A stretch of DNA of 64,000 bases from Acholoe squamosa (taxonomy: Eukaryota > Annelida > Polychaeta > Phyllodocida > Polynoidae), in NCBI GenBank assembly GCA_949317995.1, contig OX439046.1, positions 74,788,286 to 74,852,285 of the forward strand, in the 5' to 3' direction. The notes under the pieces were generated by a model. That model did no database searches and was not told the origin of the DNA. It was given only the letters and a program-made list of their open reading frames with translations. This document shows positions 24,901 through 36,801 of the stretch, piece after piece. The translations under genes and the position numbers were made by a program. Position 1 is the stretch's first letter. Every line of letters starts with the position of its first letter.

Positions 24901-25373
24901 ACTGGGCACGCATAACCGCATCATGATGACTCTTAGTGTAATTATCCTTTGGACTTTGTACAATGAAAGGGCAACCCCAAAAAAACACATGTCCATAAAG
25001 TGGTGACTATTTATTTACTTTGGCTTTGAGGTCATGACCTATGGTTATTGCACTTTATACCAAGATAATTTTGTGTGATGTTGAAACATGGTCCATCTTT
25101 TTCTTCTATCAACAATTTGTTTCTGACAGTCTGTAGAAAATATACTGTTATATAATTATTACACATGACTTCAATATGTGGTAGTAGAAATAATTATCAT
25201 CTAAAAATGCATATCTTATAAAATTTTGTAGAGTGACAGATTTTGACAATCACAAGTGATTAAGAGTGGATTGAATGGGTCTCCCTGATATGTTTTTGTT
25301 TTCAAATCTTACTGTTTCATGGACATCTTTTTAAATTTCATCAATAATAAGAATTGTCATATCGGGAGTACAG
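21974..25373. other. DDR 3' UTR and flanking DNA
   Basis: No coding feature seen. Early part is presumably 3' UTR. AATAAA-type signals occur, for example near 24420 and 24476, but I cannot choose the used site. A decayed hairpin repeat lies at 22655-22905. Confidence 0.5.
22655..22905. repeat. Decayed hairpin-family copy
   Basis: GACCCTTTAAGGGCAGCACT at the left and CTAAAAGGGTTGG at the right are the base-stem ends. Between them are ATGATGCCGTACTGGCGAGT and ACACACCGGTACTG, a worn hairpin arm. Confidence 0.55.
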
Positions 25374-26405
25374 TGGTAACAATCTCCATCATACGCCAGG
25401 CAGTGAATGAGAGTTACATCACCTGCTGTGTGATTCATCATGTGGTAACAATCTCCATCATACGTCAGGCAGTGAATGAGAGATACATCACCTGCTGTGT
25501 AATGTATCATGTGGTAACAATCTCCATCATACGTCAGGCAGTGAATGAGAGTTACATCACCTGCTGTGTGATGTATCATGTGGTAACAATCTCCATCATA
25601 CGTCAGGCAGTGAATGAGAGTTACATCACCTGCTGTGTGATGTATCATGTGGTAACAATCTCCATCATACGCCAGGCAGTGAATGAGTTACATCACCTGC
25701 TGTGTGATTCATCATGTGGTAACAATCTCCATCATACGCCAGGCAGTGAATGAGTTACATCACCTGCTGTGTGATTCATCATGTGGTAACAATCTCCATC
25801 ATACGTCAGGCAGTGAATGAGAGTTACATCACCTGCTGTGTGATTCATCATGTGGTAACAATCTCCATCATACGTCAGGCAGTGAATGAGAGTTACATCA
25901 CCTGCTGTGTGATGTATCATGTGGTAACAATCTCCATCATACGTCAGGCAGTGAATGAGAGATACATCACCTGCTGTGTGATGTATCATGTGGTAACAAT
26001 CTCCATCATACGTCAGGCAGTGAATGAGAGTTACATCACCTTCTGTGTGATGTATCGTGTGGTAACAATCTCCATCATACGTCAGGCAGTGAATGAGAGA
26101 TACATCACCTGCTGTGTGATGTATCATGTGGTAACAATCTCCATCATACGTCAGGCAGTGAATGAGAGTTACATCACCTGCTGTGTGATGTATCATGTGG
26201 TAACAATCTCCATCATACGTCAGGCAGTGAATGAGAGTTACATCACCTTCTGTGTGATGTATCGTGTGGTAACAATCTCCATCATACGTCAGGCAGTGAA
26301 TGAGAGATACATCACCTGCTGTGTGATGTATCATGTGGTAACAATCTCCATCATACGTCAGGCAGTGAACGAGAGTTACATCACCTGCTGTGTGATTCAT
26401 CATGT
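25374..26405. repeat. 69-bp minisatellite, about 15 copies
   Basis: Unit begins GGTAACAATCTCCATCATAC and includes CAGGCAGTGAATGAGAGTTA. Because 69 is a multiple of three, both strands stay open (up to 220-223 codons). Two units lack AG (67 bp), which breaks the frames near 25690-25760. A three-unit higher-order pattern of about 207 bp repeats at 26041 and 26248, marked by the CACCTTCTGTGTGATGTATC variant. Not judged coding. Confidence 0.95.
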
Positions 26406-28228
26406 GGCCTAAAAATATTGTTGTGTTTAGTTAACGCTACGGACCCTAATTTGTTAGCCCTACCCTAACCTTTGTATCGGCCTTTTTGAGAAGAAAATCT
26501 GAATTTTCTGCACTTATTTAGACATGGAAGTTCGTTTATGATTCTGCACATCAAATTCACAAGGCATAGGCATGATGATTTACTATCGACCTTAAAAACA
26601 TTCTCAAAAAGGAATCCCCTTTCTACTCTAATTTTGTTTTACCCCGTTACCTGAACACATTTTTAGGCCTCGTACAGCCGACACTACCATTTACATATAC
26701 CAGTGTTTTAACCCTTTAAGGACGACATGATCATGTATTGTACTATGACCCTAAGTAATGTAGCAGTAATTGCTTCAATAGACCATACCAACTCACACAA
26801 GATTCCTACCCACCTACCACCGGTCATCAAAATCTCTAGTTGGAGTAAAGGAATTATGTGGTCCTTAAATTATTGATTCCTACGTAATATCCCACCTTTT
26901 TCATTAACCCTTCTAAACTTTTAACTCTATACAGTGTCCATTGTCTTTCATTGTATTCCATGAATAAATATAAAAACATGTACAGATTGTGATTTGAGAA
27001 AAGAAATATAATCTTATCATTATCATTCCAAAAGGTTTGAATGAACTAGCCGGGATATAAATGTTGACAGGGGTCTTGACAGGTGAAGTTCCTATTTTCA
27101 TTTTTGCCTTGCATAATTCCCCTTCCATTACTATTTCAATATTTTAGATCACAATTCTGTTTTAATATCTAGATAAAACACCAATCTGCTATGTAGAGCC
27201 TGGGTGATATAACTGATGTGTAATAATAATTAACCATTATCCTGGTTTATTCATGTCATTGCATGTAGTTATATCAAAGTAGTGTAATAATTCTTTTATT
27301 AAATAAGTTTTAAAACATTGAAATATTTCTTTCAATGAGGTCAGCCACTTAGGAGAAAGGTTTCTTTTTACCTACTAAGAACATCTTTCTATATGGTTAT
27401 TCACATTGTATGTCCTTTAGTATTGCTGTTATAGCAATTCAATATTGCCATATATGATGTGGTCTCACTCCCCTATATTCACATATTGATATTTGCTGAT
27501 TGTGAAGTTGATAATTTGATATTTGAGCCAAGGTTTAGGGAAGAAAAGACATTCATGTGCACATCCCTAGCCAATACAAAATCTGTTGGTATTATTCACA
27601 ACTAAAAAATAATTTTCTTATGAAATGAACAGCCATGCATCGTGAACAAAGTGGATATTTCTAATATTTCTTTTCCTTAACAACAGTTCTCTCTCCACTA
27701 TTAGAGGTAATTTATCTCATTGCCTTCAAATAAGAAAATTATTTTTTGGGGTGTATTGATTGTCTCTTATGTAATACTTTTCATTCATTAATCTCTTTCC
27801 ATTGCTCCTCTCTGCTAGCCTGTGTATATAGGTAGAGCTGTACATATATTATGTATATAGCCACTGGTTTATATCATATCTGGTTCTCAGAAACTGAGGT
27901 ATATATGATACTGAGAGTGCCCACCGTGACCACCATATTACTCTATATATGTCCGAATATAAGCCGATCAGTGAAATCCACAGTGGAAACTTTGAAAGTA
28001 GTTATAATCTCTCTGTACTGATATTCTATCCTAACTGTAGTCACTTTATACGCAAGTTTGGATGTGCTATGATATGTGTCGGTGACACACGGTGGCGCTC
28101 TGCTGTCTCGTTTTGCGAGAATGTATAAATGAGTTTCAAGTGTTGGTTTGTGAATGTGTATGTGCAGAAAAAAATCTTTATTGTGTCCCAATGTATTCCT
28201 ATTATCTCTTTGAGGGCTGCATGATGCC
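26406..28228. other. Intergenic DNA, no feature recognised
   Basis: AT-rich. A TTTAACCCTTTAAGGACGAC near 26708 recalls the hairpin-family end but no arms follow clearly. No splice-bounded ORF. Confidence 0.45.
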
Positions 28229-28552
28229 TGACCCTTTAAGGGCCACTGGTGCATTGATGCATCATGCCCACTGGTCTTCATGATGCACTACTGAAGTGCA
28301 GGTCAGACTGCTCACCAGCACTCCATTAGAGCATCATGCCAACCCTACGGGAGTTTATGTATCAACCCCGTAGGGATGTCATGATGCATGATTGCAGCTA
28401 GGTAAATCCATTCACCAGGAGGACATTTGAAATGGCTATGTCAGCCAAATGCATGCCCATCATATTAGGCTGTGTTAGCCAACTCTAACATCGCAATGGG
28501 GGTTATGTTAGGCCATTTTGGAATAAGCACCAGGGCTACATTCATGCATCAT
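28229..28552. repeat. Hairpin repeat copy, divergent
   Basis: Base stem TGACCCTTTAAGGGCCACTG, TGCATTGATGCATCATGCCC, H2 arm (TGATGCACTACTGAAGTGCA ... CACTCCATTAGAGCATCATG), spacer CAACCCTACGGG..CCCCGTAGGGATG, and H1 left half at 28380 whose right half (GGGCTACATTCATGCATCAT) lies at 28531 after about 130 bases of other DNA. Confidence 0.75.
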
Positions 28553-29240
28553 TACAAGCAAAGGACTAAATGTATTCAAGCGTTATGCAGCATTTAAAGA
28601 GTCGGGCAGTGTAAAGAATGGTATTATACAGGAACTCCTCCTACCTTACATCTTTTGTTGAAGCAGAGCATCCAGTGGGCCCCATGTGCTCCATATAATA
28701 AGCTGCATGTAAATAAGGGCTGGAGATATTTTTGTAAAGGAGAATATTGTAAAGCTGATAATAATGATGATGAAAATGATGATGATGAAATTCTGTGTCA
28801 TGGTGAGAAATCCCCAATTATCACTCACTGGACTGGAATAAATGAATAAATAAAGATTGTGTCGTATTACATATGGAGTTTGTTTGTTCTGTTTATGACT
28901 GATTTGGTTTCCGACAAAGTCTGTTACTTCTTCACCATCATTTGAGAGAAAGTAAAATTATTCAACACCTGTTATTCAGTCATTATGAAGTAGGCTATAT
29001 CTATATCAAGCAACAGTATTTTATCACTGACAGAGGTTGGGGGATTTAATTTTGTTCAAGCTTTGACCTGGTCAGTTTTCAACAAGTTTATTGGCCAACA
29101 ATATCATAACATAGTGATGTTTTTTATAATTATCAGCCAGTGTAGCAAAAGTCAACAACAAAATAGACATATGTAATATGGTTAACATTCGGTGTACCAC
29201 AAATGGTTTCCATGAACAATCGTAATGAATCAGTAGCAAT
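28553..29240. other. Non-coding, AT-rich, includes a polyadenylation-like cluster
   Basis: Near 28838-28855 AATAAATGAATAAATAAAG could mark the 3' end of a transcript or retroelement on +. The lower part (to 29240) is probably the 3' UTR side of the minus-strand LINE. No gene recognised. Confidence 0.4.
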
Positions 29241-29251
29241 TCCTTTAAATA

Positions 29252-29695
29252 TTACAGCTCATATAATTCACATATCATCATGCTCAGGTTATAGTAACAT
29301 ACCTCAAAGTTCTTTTTAATTACTTGTATATTTTCACTTAGCTGTACATCCATAGGTAAATTGTCCCAAACAATGTTTCCTCTATATAAAGGAGTCTGTC
29401 TATATAATTCAATTCCAGGACAATTCCCTTTAAGCTTAATCTTATCATTACCTCTAAGAGGTCTTGCTGGAACAATTCTGTTATCATTATCTTTTCCATG
29501 GGTATACATCATACAAGCCAGCACTCTCTTCCTATGTATAGCCAATGTCTCGACATTACACAACGTCAATAGATCATTAACATGCATATCTAATGGATGT
29601 CTTATTTTTTGACAGGCTCTTAGACAATGGTTTTGTATTAGGGAGTGATCATTTTTTAACAACAGGGTGGGGCTGGTGGTTTTATGCGCGGACAC
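29252..29695 (-). pseudogene. LINE reverse-transcriptase C-terminal fragment
   Basis: The minus-strand frame reads CLRACQKIRHPLDMHVNDLL, ETLAIHRKRVLACMMYTHGK and LYRQTPLYRGNIVWDNLPMD, then IQVIKKNFEVCYY. This is the tail of a non-LTR retrotransposon ORF2: short hydrophobic helix block, then the RG-xx-WDxLP-x-FKK ending typical of CR1/Jockey-like LINEs. Everything upstream (RT palm, endonuclease) is missing and the frame is cut at 29640 by a MITE; the residues upstream of the cut in the ORF come from that MITE. A 5'-truncated dead copy. Confidence 0.7.
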
Positions 29696-29862
29696 GTGAA
29701 AAAAGATTTCAACCCCCTGTCAAGGGGGTAACATTTTTTGACCCCCCCATCAGAGGTGTTGAAAAAATTGACCTCCCCCGGTCAAGGGGTTGAAAAAATT
29801 CTGACCCCCCCCCTCAAACCCACCAGCCCCCCCCCCCCCATTGTTAAAAAATGATCACTCCC
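29641..29862. mobile_element. 222-bp MITE inserted in the LINE fragment
   Basis: Terminal inverted repeats GGGAGTGATCATTTTTTAAC and the complement at 29841-29862 match perfectly over 22 bases. TTA on both sides (29638-29640 and 29863-29865) is the target duplication. The TWA target and G-rich ends fit PIF/Harbinger-type MITEs. Inside are C-runs and repeated TTGAAAAAATT-type blocks. Confidence 0.85.
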
Positions 29863-30135
29863 TTATGTCTAAGTGCTGGTGCATACAGGAAGGCTCTATT
29901 CAAATAGAAGGGTAGAATCTGAAATAAGGAATAAGGGTATAATGTGGGTATAAGGAATATCATTGGACTAAAGATCAAATAGTTGTTTCAATTTGGCACC
30001 CACAATTGACCTGATTGAGTTATCTTTCAGACCACTAGAGGGAGCCATAGAAAAGGCAGTTCGCCAGTTCCCCATTCTGGTACAGAGGGCGCCACATAGA
30101 ATTTAACATCTTAGTTTCAAAGTTTGTGCCCATTC

Positions 30136-30712
30136 CAGGGGGGGGGGGGTGACCAGTGCTTCAGCGCCATCTTGTGGCAACTGTAACATTCATGTTTGTG
30201 TGTATAGCTCAGTATGCCTGAGGAAATACTTCAATTCTGCTATATTAACACATGTGTCAAATATCCTATGATACATTTACATCAAATATACTTCACTCTA
30301 TGTAATGGGTCCAGGTTAGCTGCATTTCAATGTATCAGTATGGAGAAATCCATCCTGTTTCAGTTGATAATGGGCTGTTCTAAAGGTCAACTTTGAGCAT
30401 TTCATAAAAATAATTGAGTTGAGATCCATTAAATCTACTTTTTGTGAAAATTATTTCGATGTCTAATGTATGAGGGGGTGCAGTAGAGAACATTGGAGCA
30501 CCATTCCTAGAGAGTGAGAAAGGTATTTCAATTACCACTAATAACAGTGAAGTCATTTCTGGTACATTTCATGTTTGCTTAGTTCCCATGCCACTCACAT
30601 GACGTCTCCACTGTGTCATACTTTGACCATTTCCTTGCCTTCTAGCTCTGTCAGACATGGTCATACTCTAGTCTGCTACAAGGTGGCGCCTAAGCACTGG
30701 GCTCTCCTCCTG
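30136..30712. mobile_element. 577-bp TIR element, copy 1 (intact)
   Basis: Ends are imperfect inverted repeats: CAGGGGGG...GACCAGTGCTTCAGCGCCAT at the left against the complement of GGCGCCTAAGCACTGGGCTC...CTCCTG at the right. TGCCCATTC flanks it at 30127-30135 and 30713-30721 (9-bp target duplication). Non-coding. A second copy is at 54773-58877. The 9-bp duplication suggests a Mutator-like source; CAG-type ends would also suit hAT, which normally gives 8 bp. Confidence 0.85.
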
Positions 30713-30759
30713 TGCCCATTCTAACTTGGCCACTATTGTGTGTCATCGCTAGCACCCGG

Positions 30760-31740
30760 GTATTATGGGGAAAGTACCTTATTACCTAGTATTATAAATA
30801 GCACCGATTGCATATAAGGCGCACATCAAATTGGTGCAAGCATAGATTGTATCTGAGGCACCTGATTGCGGGCAGCGCCATACCAATCTACGGTAGAATT
30901 TTATCAATGTCGGCGAAAATAAAGCTGCATACCATATTAGATGTAATAAGCGCCTAGGGCACTTAGAAAATTATTTTAACTAGCAAATCGGCCCCAAATT
31001 TTCATTTTGATAAGCGCCCCTTTCTTGGCTGTCTGATGTTAGTGAGTACTAGTTAAGTGCCGCGTAAGGGCTGGCACCGCTGAGACACCCCAGACTCACC
31101 TGGCTTGGCCATCACAACTTATCAGGTGTGAGGAGCCTTCTCACCTTTGCATAAGTATTTTAGAAAGTGTTATAGTCATGCTCACACAAATAGTATTTTG
31201 TCACTTTATCTGTTTATTACAGAGGACTCAATCATGGACAAAATTTGCAGGAAAGTTTCAGAGTTTCATGCAGTGGTCACCATGATCAGCAATCCTGGTG
31301 AGTAGAGTTTCATAATGGGTGTGGACCACTAAAATCGACATGGTGACATGGGCTATTTTAGGCTTAGTGACATGGGACATGAGCAATTTCTTAAAATTGA
31401 CATGGTGACATGAACAATTTCTTAAAATCGACATGTGACATGACCATTTCTTAAAATTGACATGGGGACATGGCGTTTCTTTTTCTAAAATCGACATGTG
31501 ACATGGGGGACCCCCCCATCCACACCCCCTTCATATACCATAATGGCCCAATTAAGCGCCACGGTTTCAAATAAGTGCCAGTCTTGAATAAGCGCTAAGG
31601 TATAACAGTACTAAGGTTTATCTTAAGCACTAAAAACAGTATTCAAATAAAAACCTGTCTCAAATAAGGGCCGGGGGTACAGTGGGATTGGAATCAATGA
31701 GACCCTGGGTGCTTAAATATATGAGCCAAAACGGTACCCC
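30760..31740. repeat. Repeats with AATAAGCGCC motifs and a short GACATG tandem tract
   Basis: AATAAGCGCC, GATAAGCGCC, TTAAGCGCCAC and AATAAGTGCC recur at 30950-31020 and 31545-31660, resembling subterminal repeats of a DNA transposon. Between, at about 31329-31505, a worn tandem tract with ACATGGTGACATG repeats every 40-50 bases. No transposase seen. Confidence 0.5.
31221..31292 (+). CDS. Orphan exon-like segment, unknown gene
   Basis: A good acceptor (TTTATTACAG) ends at 31220-31221 and a donor GTGAGT follows CCTG near 31293. One frame between them is open: DSIMDKICRKVSEFHAVVTM then ISNPG. I do not recognise the protein and find no partner exons nearby. It could be a lone exon of a gene with very long introns, a transposon exon or chance. 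Confidence 0.25.
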
Positions 31741-32211
31741 AAACTGGGGTATCACCAGGAGCAAATGGAACAAACACACCTTGAGTTGTAAGAAATGTGC
31801 ACACTTTATTTCAATGAGTTGATGAGAACATATCTAGCAAATAAAAAACGGGCATATTTTCCTTTTTGGCAATAGCCTCTAGTACTGCACCAAAGCAACA
31901 TACTGTACATTAATGCGGGTAGGCCAGTGACCTTAGTCTTCTATGAGAAACCGCTCACAAAACCGGTTTACCCTAAGTAAATACTTTAAAACTGCAACCA
32001 AGCATATACCCACGAACATTCCCCCCTCTATGTAGTGTGGTAGAACATTATGTGTATGAACCTGGAAGGTATCATTATAGATACACATACCTTACACTCC
32101 TCTCATAGTCTCTGGGCACCATGGTGTTAAAACTGGTCACACACTATTAACATAAAAACCAAGAACTAGGTGCGTCTGGAGGTTAAAATGTGTGTATACG
32201 TTAGATAAGAG

Positions 32212-33850
32212 GAGTAAGGCTACCAAACTAACCTGTATAGTTACCATACCAACCTGTATAGTTACCAAACTAACCTGTATAGTTACCAAACTAACCTGTA
32301 TAGTTACCAATCTAACCTGTATAGTTACCATACCAACCTGTATAGTTACCAAACCAACCTGTATAGTTACCATACTAACCTGTATAGTTACCAAACCAAC
32401 CTGTATAGTTACCAAACTAACCTGTATAGTTACCATACTAACCTGTATAGTTACCAAACTAACCTGTATAGTTACCAAACCAACCTGTATAGTTACCAAA
32501 CCAACCTGTATAGTTACCAAACTAACCTGTATAGTTACCAAACTAACCTGTATAGTTACCAAACTAACCTGTATAGTTACCAAACCAACCTGTATAGTTA
32601 CCAAACTAACCTGTATAGTTACCAAACCAACCTGTATAGTTACCAAACCAACCTGTATAGTTACCAAACTAACCTGTATAGTTACCAAACCAACCTGTAT
32701 AGTTACCAAACCAACCTGTATAGTTACCAAACTAACCTGTATAGTTACCAAACCAACCTGTATAGTTACCAAACTAACCTGTATAGTTACCAAACTAACC
32801 TGTATAGTTACCATACTAACCTGTATAGTTACCATACTAACCTGTATAGTTACCAAACTAACCTGTATAGTTACCAAACTAACCTGTATTGTTACCAAAC
32901 TAACCTGTATAGTTACCAAACCAACCTGTATAGTTACCATACCAACCTGTATAGTTACCAAACTAACCTGTATAGTTACCAAACTAACCTGTATAGTTAC
33001 CAAACTAACCTGTATAGTTACCATACTAACCTGTATAGTTACTAAACCAACCTGTATAGTTACCAAACCAACCTGTATAGTTACCAAACTAACCTGTATA
33101 GTTACCAAACCAACCTGTATAGTTACCATACTAACCTGTATAGTTACCATACTAACCTGTATAGTTACCATACCAACCTGTATAGTTACCATATTAACCT
33201 GTATAGTTACCATACCAACCTGTATAGTTACCATACTAACCTGTATAGTTACCAAACCAACCTGTATAGTTACCATACCAACCTGTATGGTTACCATACC
33301 AACCTGTATAGTTACCATACTAACCTGTATAGTTACCAAACTAACCTGTATAGTTACCAAACTAACCTGTATAGTTACCAAACTAACCTGTATAGTTACC
33401 AAACTAACCTGTATAGTTACCAAACCAACCTGTATGGTTACCATACTAACCTGTATGGTTACCATACCAACCTGTATGGTTACCATACCAACCTGTATAG
33501 TTACCATACTAACCTGTATAGTTACCAAACTAACCTGTATAGTTACCAAACTAACCTGTATAGTTACCATAGCAACCTGTATAGTTACCAAACTAACCTG
33601 TATAGTTACCATACCAACCTACATTGTTACCATACCAACCTACATGTTTACCATACCAACCTACATGGTTAATATACCAACCTACATGGTCATCATACCA
33701 ACCTACATGGTTACCATACCAACCTACATGTTTACCATACCAACATACATGGTTACCATACCAACCTTCACGGTTACCATACCAACCTACATGGTCACCA
33801 TACCAACCTACATGGTTACCATACCAACCTACATGGTTATCATACCAATG
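32212..33850. repeat. 21-bp minisatellite, about 78 copies
   Basis: Unit CTAACCTGTATAGTTACCAA(A) with two frequent alternations (AAA/ATA and CTA/CCA). From about 33620 the unit changes to CCAACCTACATGGTTACCAT. As 21 is a multiple of three the array is open on both strands (555 codons on +, 491 on -), reading TCIVTKL/TCIVTIP or MVTIQVS. This is a by-product of period and composition; no start context, signal or flanking exon supports a protein. Confidence 0.95.
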
Positions 33851-33859
33851 TACATATGA

Positions 33860-34390
33860 TTACATCAAGGTAAATGGTACTATATGAATCTGAATGGTTA
33901 ACACCCTAGCACTGGATGGCATTTGTATGATATGTGATTATGTGTTTGCTATGGACTAGTGCTACATGTGTTATGTTTTGTTATTCATGTGTAGTGGTGT
34001 AGATGTGGTGTTAATCTATAATTACATAATTATAATTGTGGCAACAGACACGCCTGTGGGGTGTTTCAGAAGCAAGTAATGTTTACAACCGGTCATAAGG
34101 AGATATGATAACAGTTATAATAGTGGTTGTAGGCTTATACCTGCATGTGTTTCTAAAGCATTACCATTACCTTACTGTGTCTATAACTATATGACTGGTG
34201 AGAGAAGATAATGGTTGCAGTTGTAAGTTTAGAATCTAACAGTTTTAGAAACAGATATTTAATGTTCATTATCATGTCCGGCTTCTGAAAAAACCCACCG
34301 GCATGGTTAGTGTCTGCATGTGTTTACAGGAGTATACTGTCATGTATACAACAATCTGATAATGGCTGCCTGAATCCTCTAAGCCTTTGG
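33860..34390. other. Non-coding, no feature recognised
   Basis: TG-rich, AT-rich DNA between the 21-bp array and the next hairpin repeat. No gene seen. Confidence 0.45.
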
Positions 34391-34393
34391 TAG

Positions 34394-34590
34394 CTGATAT
34401 TGCATTAACTCATCATGTCCATTGGTGGTCCTGATGCATTAATGCAGCCCTGGTTAGTAACTCGCAAGGGCTATATTCATGCATCATGCGGACCCTGAAA
34501 CACATCTGGATGGTCAGCATGACGCTTCAATGGTGAATCATGGCGACCAATGGGCATGATGTGATCCTGCATTAGTGGCCCTTATTGCAT
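34394..34590. repeat. Hairpin repeat copy, divergent
   Basis: CATCATGTCCATTGGTGGTC, H1 arm (GATGCATTAATGCAGCCCTG ... AGGGCTATATTCATGCATCA), then a shortened H2 and the base-stem GACCAATGGGCATGATG with TGCATTAGTGGCCCTTATTG. Confidence 0.75.
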
Positions 34591-34734
34591 TCCTTTTTCA
34601 GATCTAAATGATCTTCCTTAAATGGTTAATGGCTGATAATGTAGGAGTAAATCAAGCCGACTTTCTGGGAGTGTATCATCATCATGAAGTCAGCATGATG
34701 CATGAATGTAGCCCTGGGAGGTTAGTCGCCATTA

Positions 34735-34922
34735 CACTCAATACCTGGCAGTTCCAAAACTAGTCAGTGGTGACGACTTTAGGTCCTCAAGTTGACAGTA
34801 CCTAAAACAACTACCTTATGTTGTCAAAATGATGACTTTAAGTCATCATCCTGATGACCTGAGTCATCAGTATGACAATACTGACAATACAGAGTCGTCA
34901 TACTGACAATTTAGGTCATCAG
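34735..34922. repeat. Left half of a CACTG-type palindromic MITE
   Basis: CACTCAATACCTGGCAGTTC, AAAACTAGTCAGTGGTGACG, AGGTCCTCAAGTTGACAGTA and the GTCATCATCCTGATGACCTG block match the element at 51705-51986. The right half is missing where the DIRS-like sequence starts. It follows directly on a hairpin-family H1 fragment (34694-34734). Confidence 0.75.
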
Positions 34923-35739
34923 CCAGCCCGCCCCTCCCCAGGGAGGAGCTCCTGACCTGTCTGCTATGTTCCAGAATGTAGATACGGGTGCCATGATGTC
35001 GCAATTCTAAGGATCCCTGATGATGCAGGCCATGAGGATCTAGAAAATCCAAAGACCTCCTCTCCACCACCAGGTAAACTAAGATCCATCATGGAGGAGA
35101 AGGTAGAGAAGAGCAGGCTAAAACGAAGAAGAGGAAAGAGATAATAGCTGGGTTTTTACAGTCCCTGTTCGGAGAGTAAAGGACAAGGGTTAATCTCGAC
35201 CCCCTACATGCAGCATATCCCCAACCAGGCAATGCTGGCAAACTGGTCATTCCAGAGCTGGAACCGATCATACAATTGCTGATAACCAAGCCTAAAAACT
35301 CTAAATTATCTAAAGCCTTTGTCCCAGTCATTGATTTGTGGATATCCCGGGACAGTCAGACAAATAGATGGATGAAATATCGGACCCGTTTGCTGACGGT
35401 ATGCAGCTTATTATAAGCACAGTCAATGGGGCTCCCATGCTTCCCCATTGTCTTCCCTCAATACAACTCCGCTCCCCGAGTGTCGACCCCGCGACAACCC
35501 AGACCCCCAACACCATCAGCGGTGGCGGGCAGTGCCACTTTAAAGAAACAGGGTTTTTAGAAGTAGAGGCCTCACATGGGCAGTTGAGTCCCCCTCCTTT
35601 TGTACATACTGCTCAAAATTTTGTTGCCGGTAGTATTTCCCGTTACGTTGCCAAATGGTCCACCACCACCAAAGACCATTGGGTGTTAGGGATGGTAAGA
35701 GGGGTCACAATTTCCTTTGAAGATTTGGTCCCAAACAGT

Positions 35740-36660
35740 ACTGGTCAGGGAGGAAGACAGAAAATATTTGCGCTTCAGTTGGAAGAACAAAATTTATGAA
35801 TTTAAAGGCATGCCCAACGGCCTCGCTTGCGCCCCGCGAATTTTCACTTAACTCATCACCCCAATCTTTGCGAAGTTGAGGGAAGTCACGAGTGCTTCTC
35901 GTACTTGGAAGACTCCTTCATTCTGGCAGACACTCAAGAGAAGTGTCAACACATTACCGAAGTGTTGGCGAGGGAGCTGGACAAATTGGGTTTTGTGGTA
36001 CAAAGGGAAAAATCAGTTTTTACCCCCATTCAGGAAATCACCTCCCCAGGCTTTCTACTGAATTCACTGACCATGACAGTCACTCCTACCAGGGATAAAA
36101 TTGATAAATTCAACAGGGTGGTAGCAGAGGTGTTATCCGTACAAACGCTGACCATTTGACAGGTAGCGGGTATAGTAGGTCTTATGACCGGGGGTGCAAC
36201 ATGGGCCTGCCAATATCTCGAGAAGGAAAAAAAACATAGCTCTAGAAAAGTTTGCCGCCAACTTTGACGCAACTATGTGCATAGGTGAGGGGGGGGCCTA
36301 GAGGAGATTGATTGGTGGTGCGACTGCCTCCCAACAGCTTCAAGGAAAATAAGGAATGAAGGCGCTGACACAGAGTTATGCACAGATGCTTCTGATGGAG
36401 GTTGGGGTGCCCACAGGGGTCCAATACCTACAGGGGGGAGGTGGAAACCTTTAGAAAGAATCCTACACACTAATGTGAAAGAACTGAGAGCCATCCTGCT
36501 AGGTCACCAGACCCTCATCCCAGAAAAGGGCATTACAGTTAGCATCAGAACTGATGACACCACTGCCCTAGCCTACATACAAAAGATGAGTGGGGTGAAG
36601 TCAATAGAGTGTAATAAATCTAGGAATGGTGTGAGGAGAGTGATATGTGGCTACTTATAG
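35740..36660 (+). pseudogene. DIRS reverse transcriptase-RNase H, broken
   Basis: Frames include KNKIYEFKGMPNGLACAPRI, HECFSYLEDSFILADTQEKC, LGFVVQREKSVFTPIQ and the RNase H blocks CTDASDGGWGAHRG, VKELRAILLG and RTDDTTALAYIQ. The RT active-site box YIDD of DIRS elements appears as YLED, so one catalytic aspartate is Glu. TGA after LTI at 36158 and frameshifts near 35798-35850 and 36235-36360 break the gene. Dead copy. Confidence 0.88.
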
Positions 36661-36801
36661 CCCACATTCCAGGAGTCGAGAACGTGTTAGCAGATTTCAA
36701 ATCCCGCCACTTCTCAGATGACATTGAATGTTGAACTGGCTGGGCTGGCTCGGCCAGTCCAGTGTCACCAGAACTGCGTCCGATGGTTCTAGCGTCAGGC
36801 G

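Noticed and set aside
25319-26412. ORFs of 144-223 codons on both strands
   Set aside because: By-product of the 69-bp tandem array; the frame breaks exactly where units lose two bases.
32137-33859. Very long ORFs on both strands (555 and 491 codons)
   Set aside because: They are reading frames of a 21-bp minisatellite. Opposite strands are equally open, composition is a fixed heptapeptide, and there is no signal, domain or flanking exon.
35368-35799. 143-codon ORF in the 5' part of the DIRS element
   Set aside because: It is out of frame with the recognisable RT (the true frame reads KGMPNGLACAPRIF); treated as decayed RT/5' sequence.
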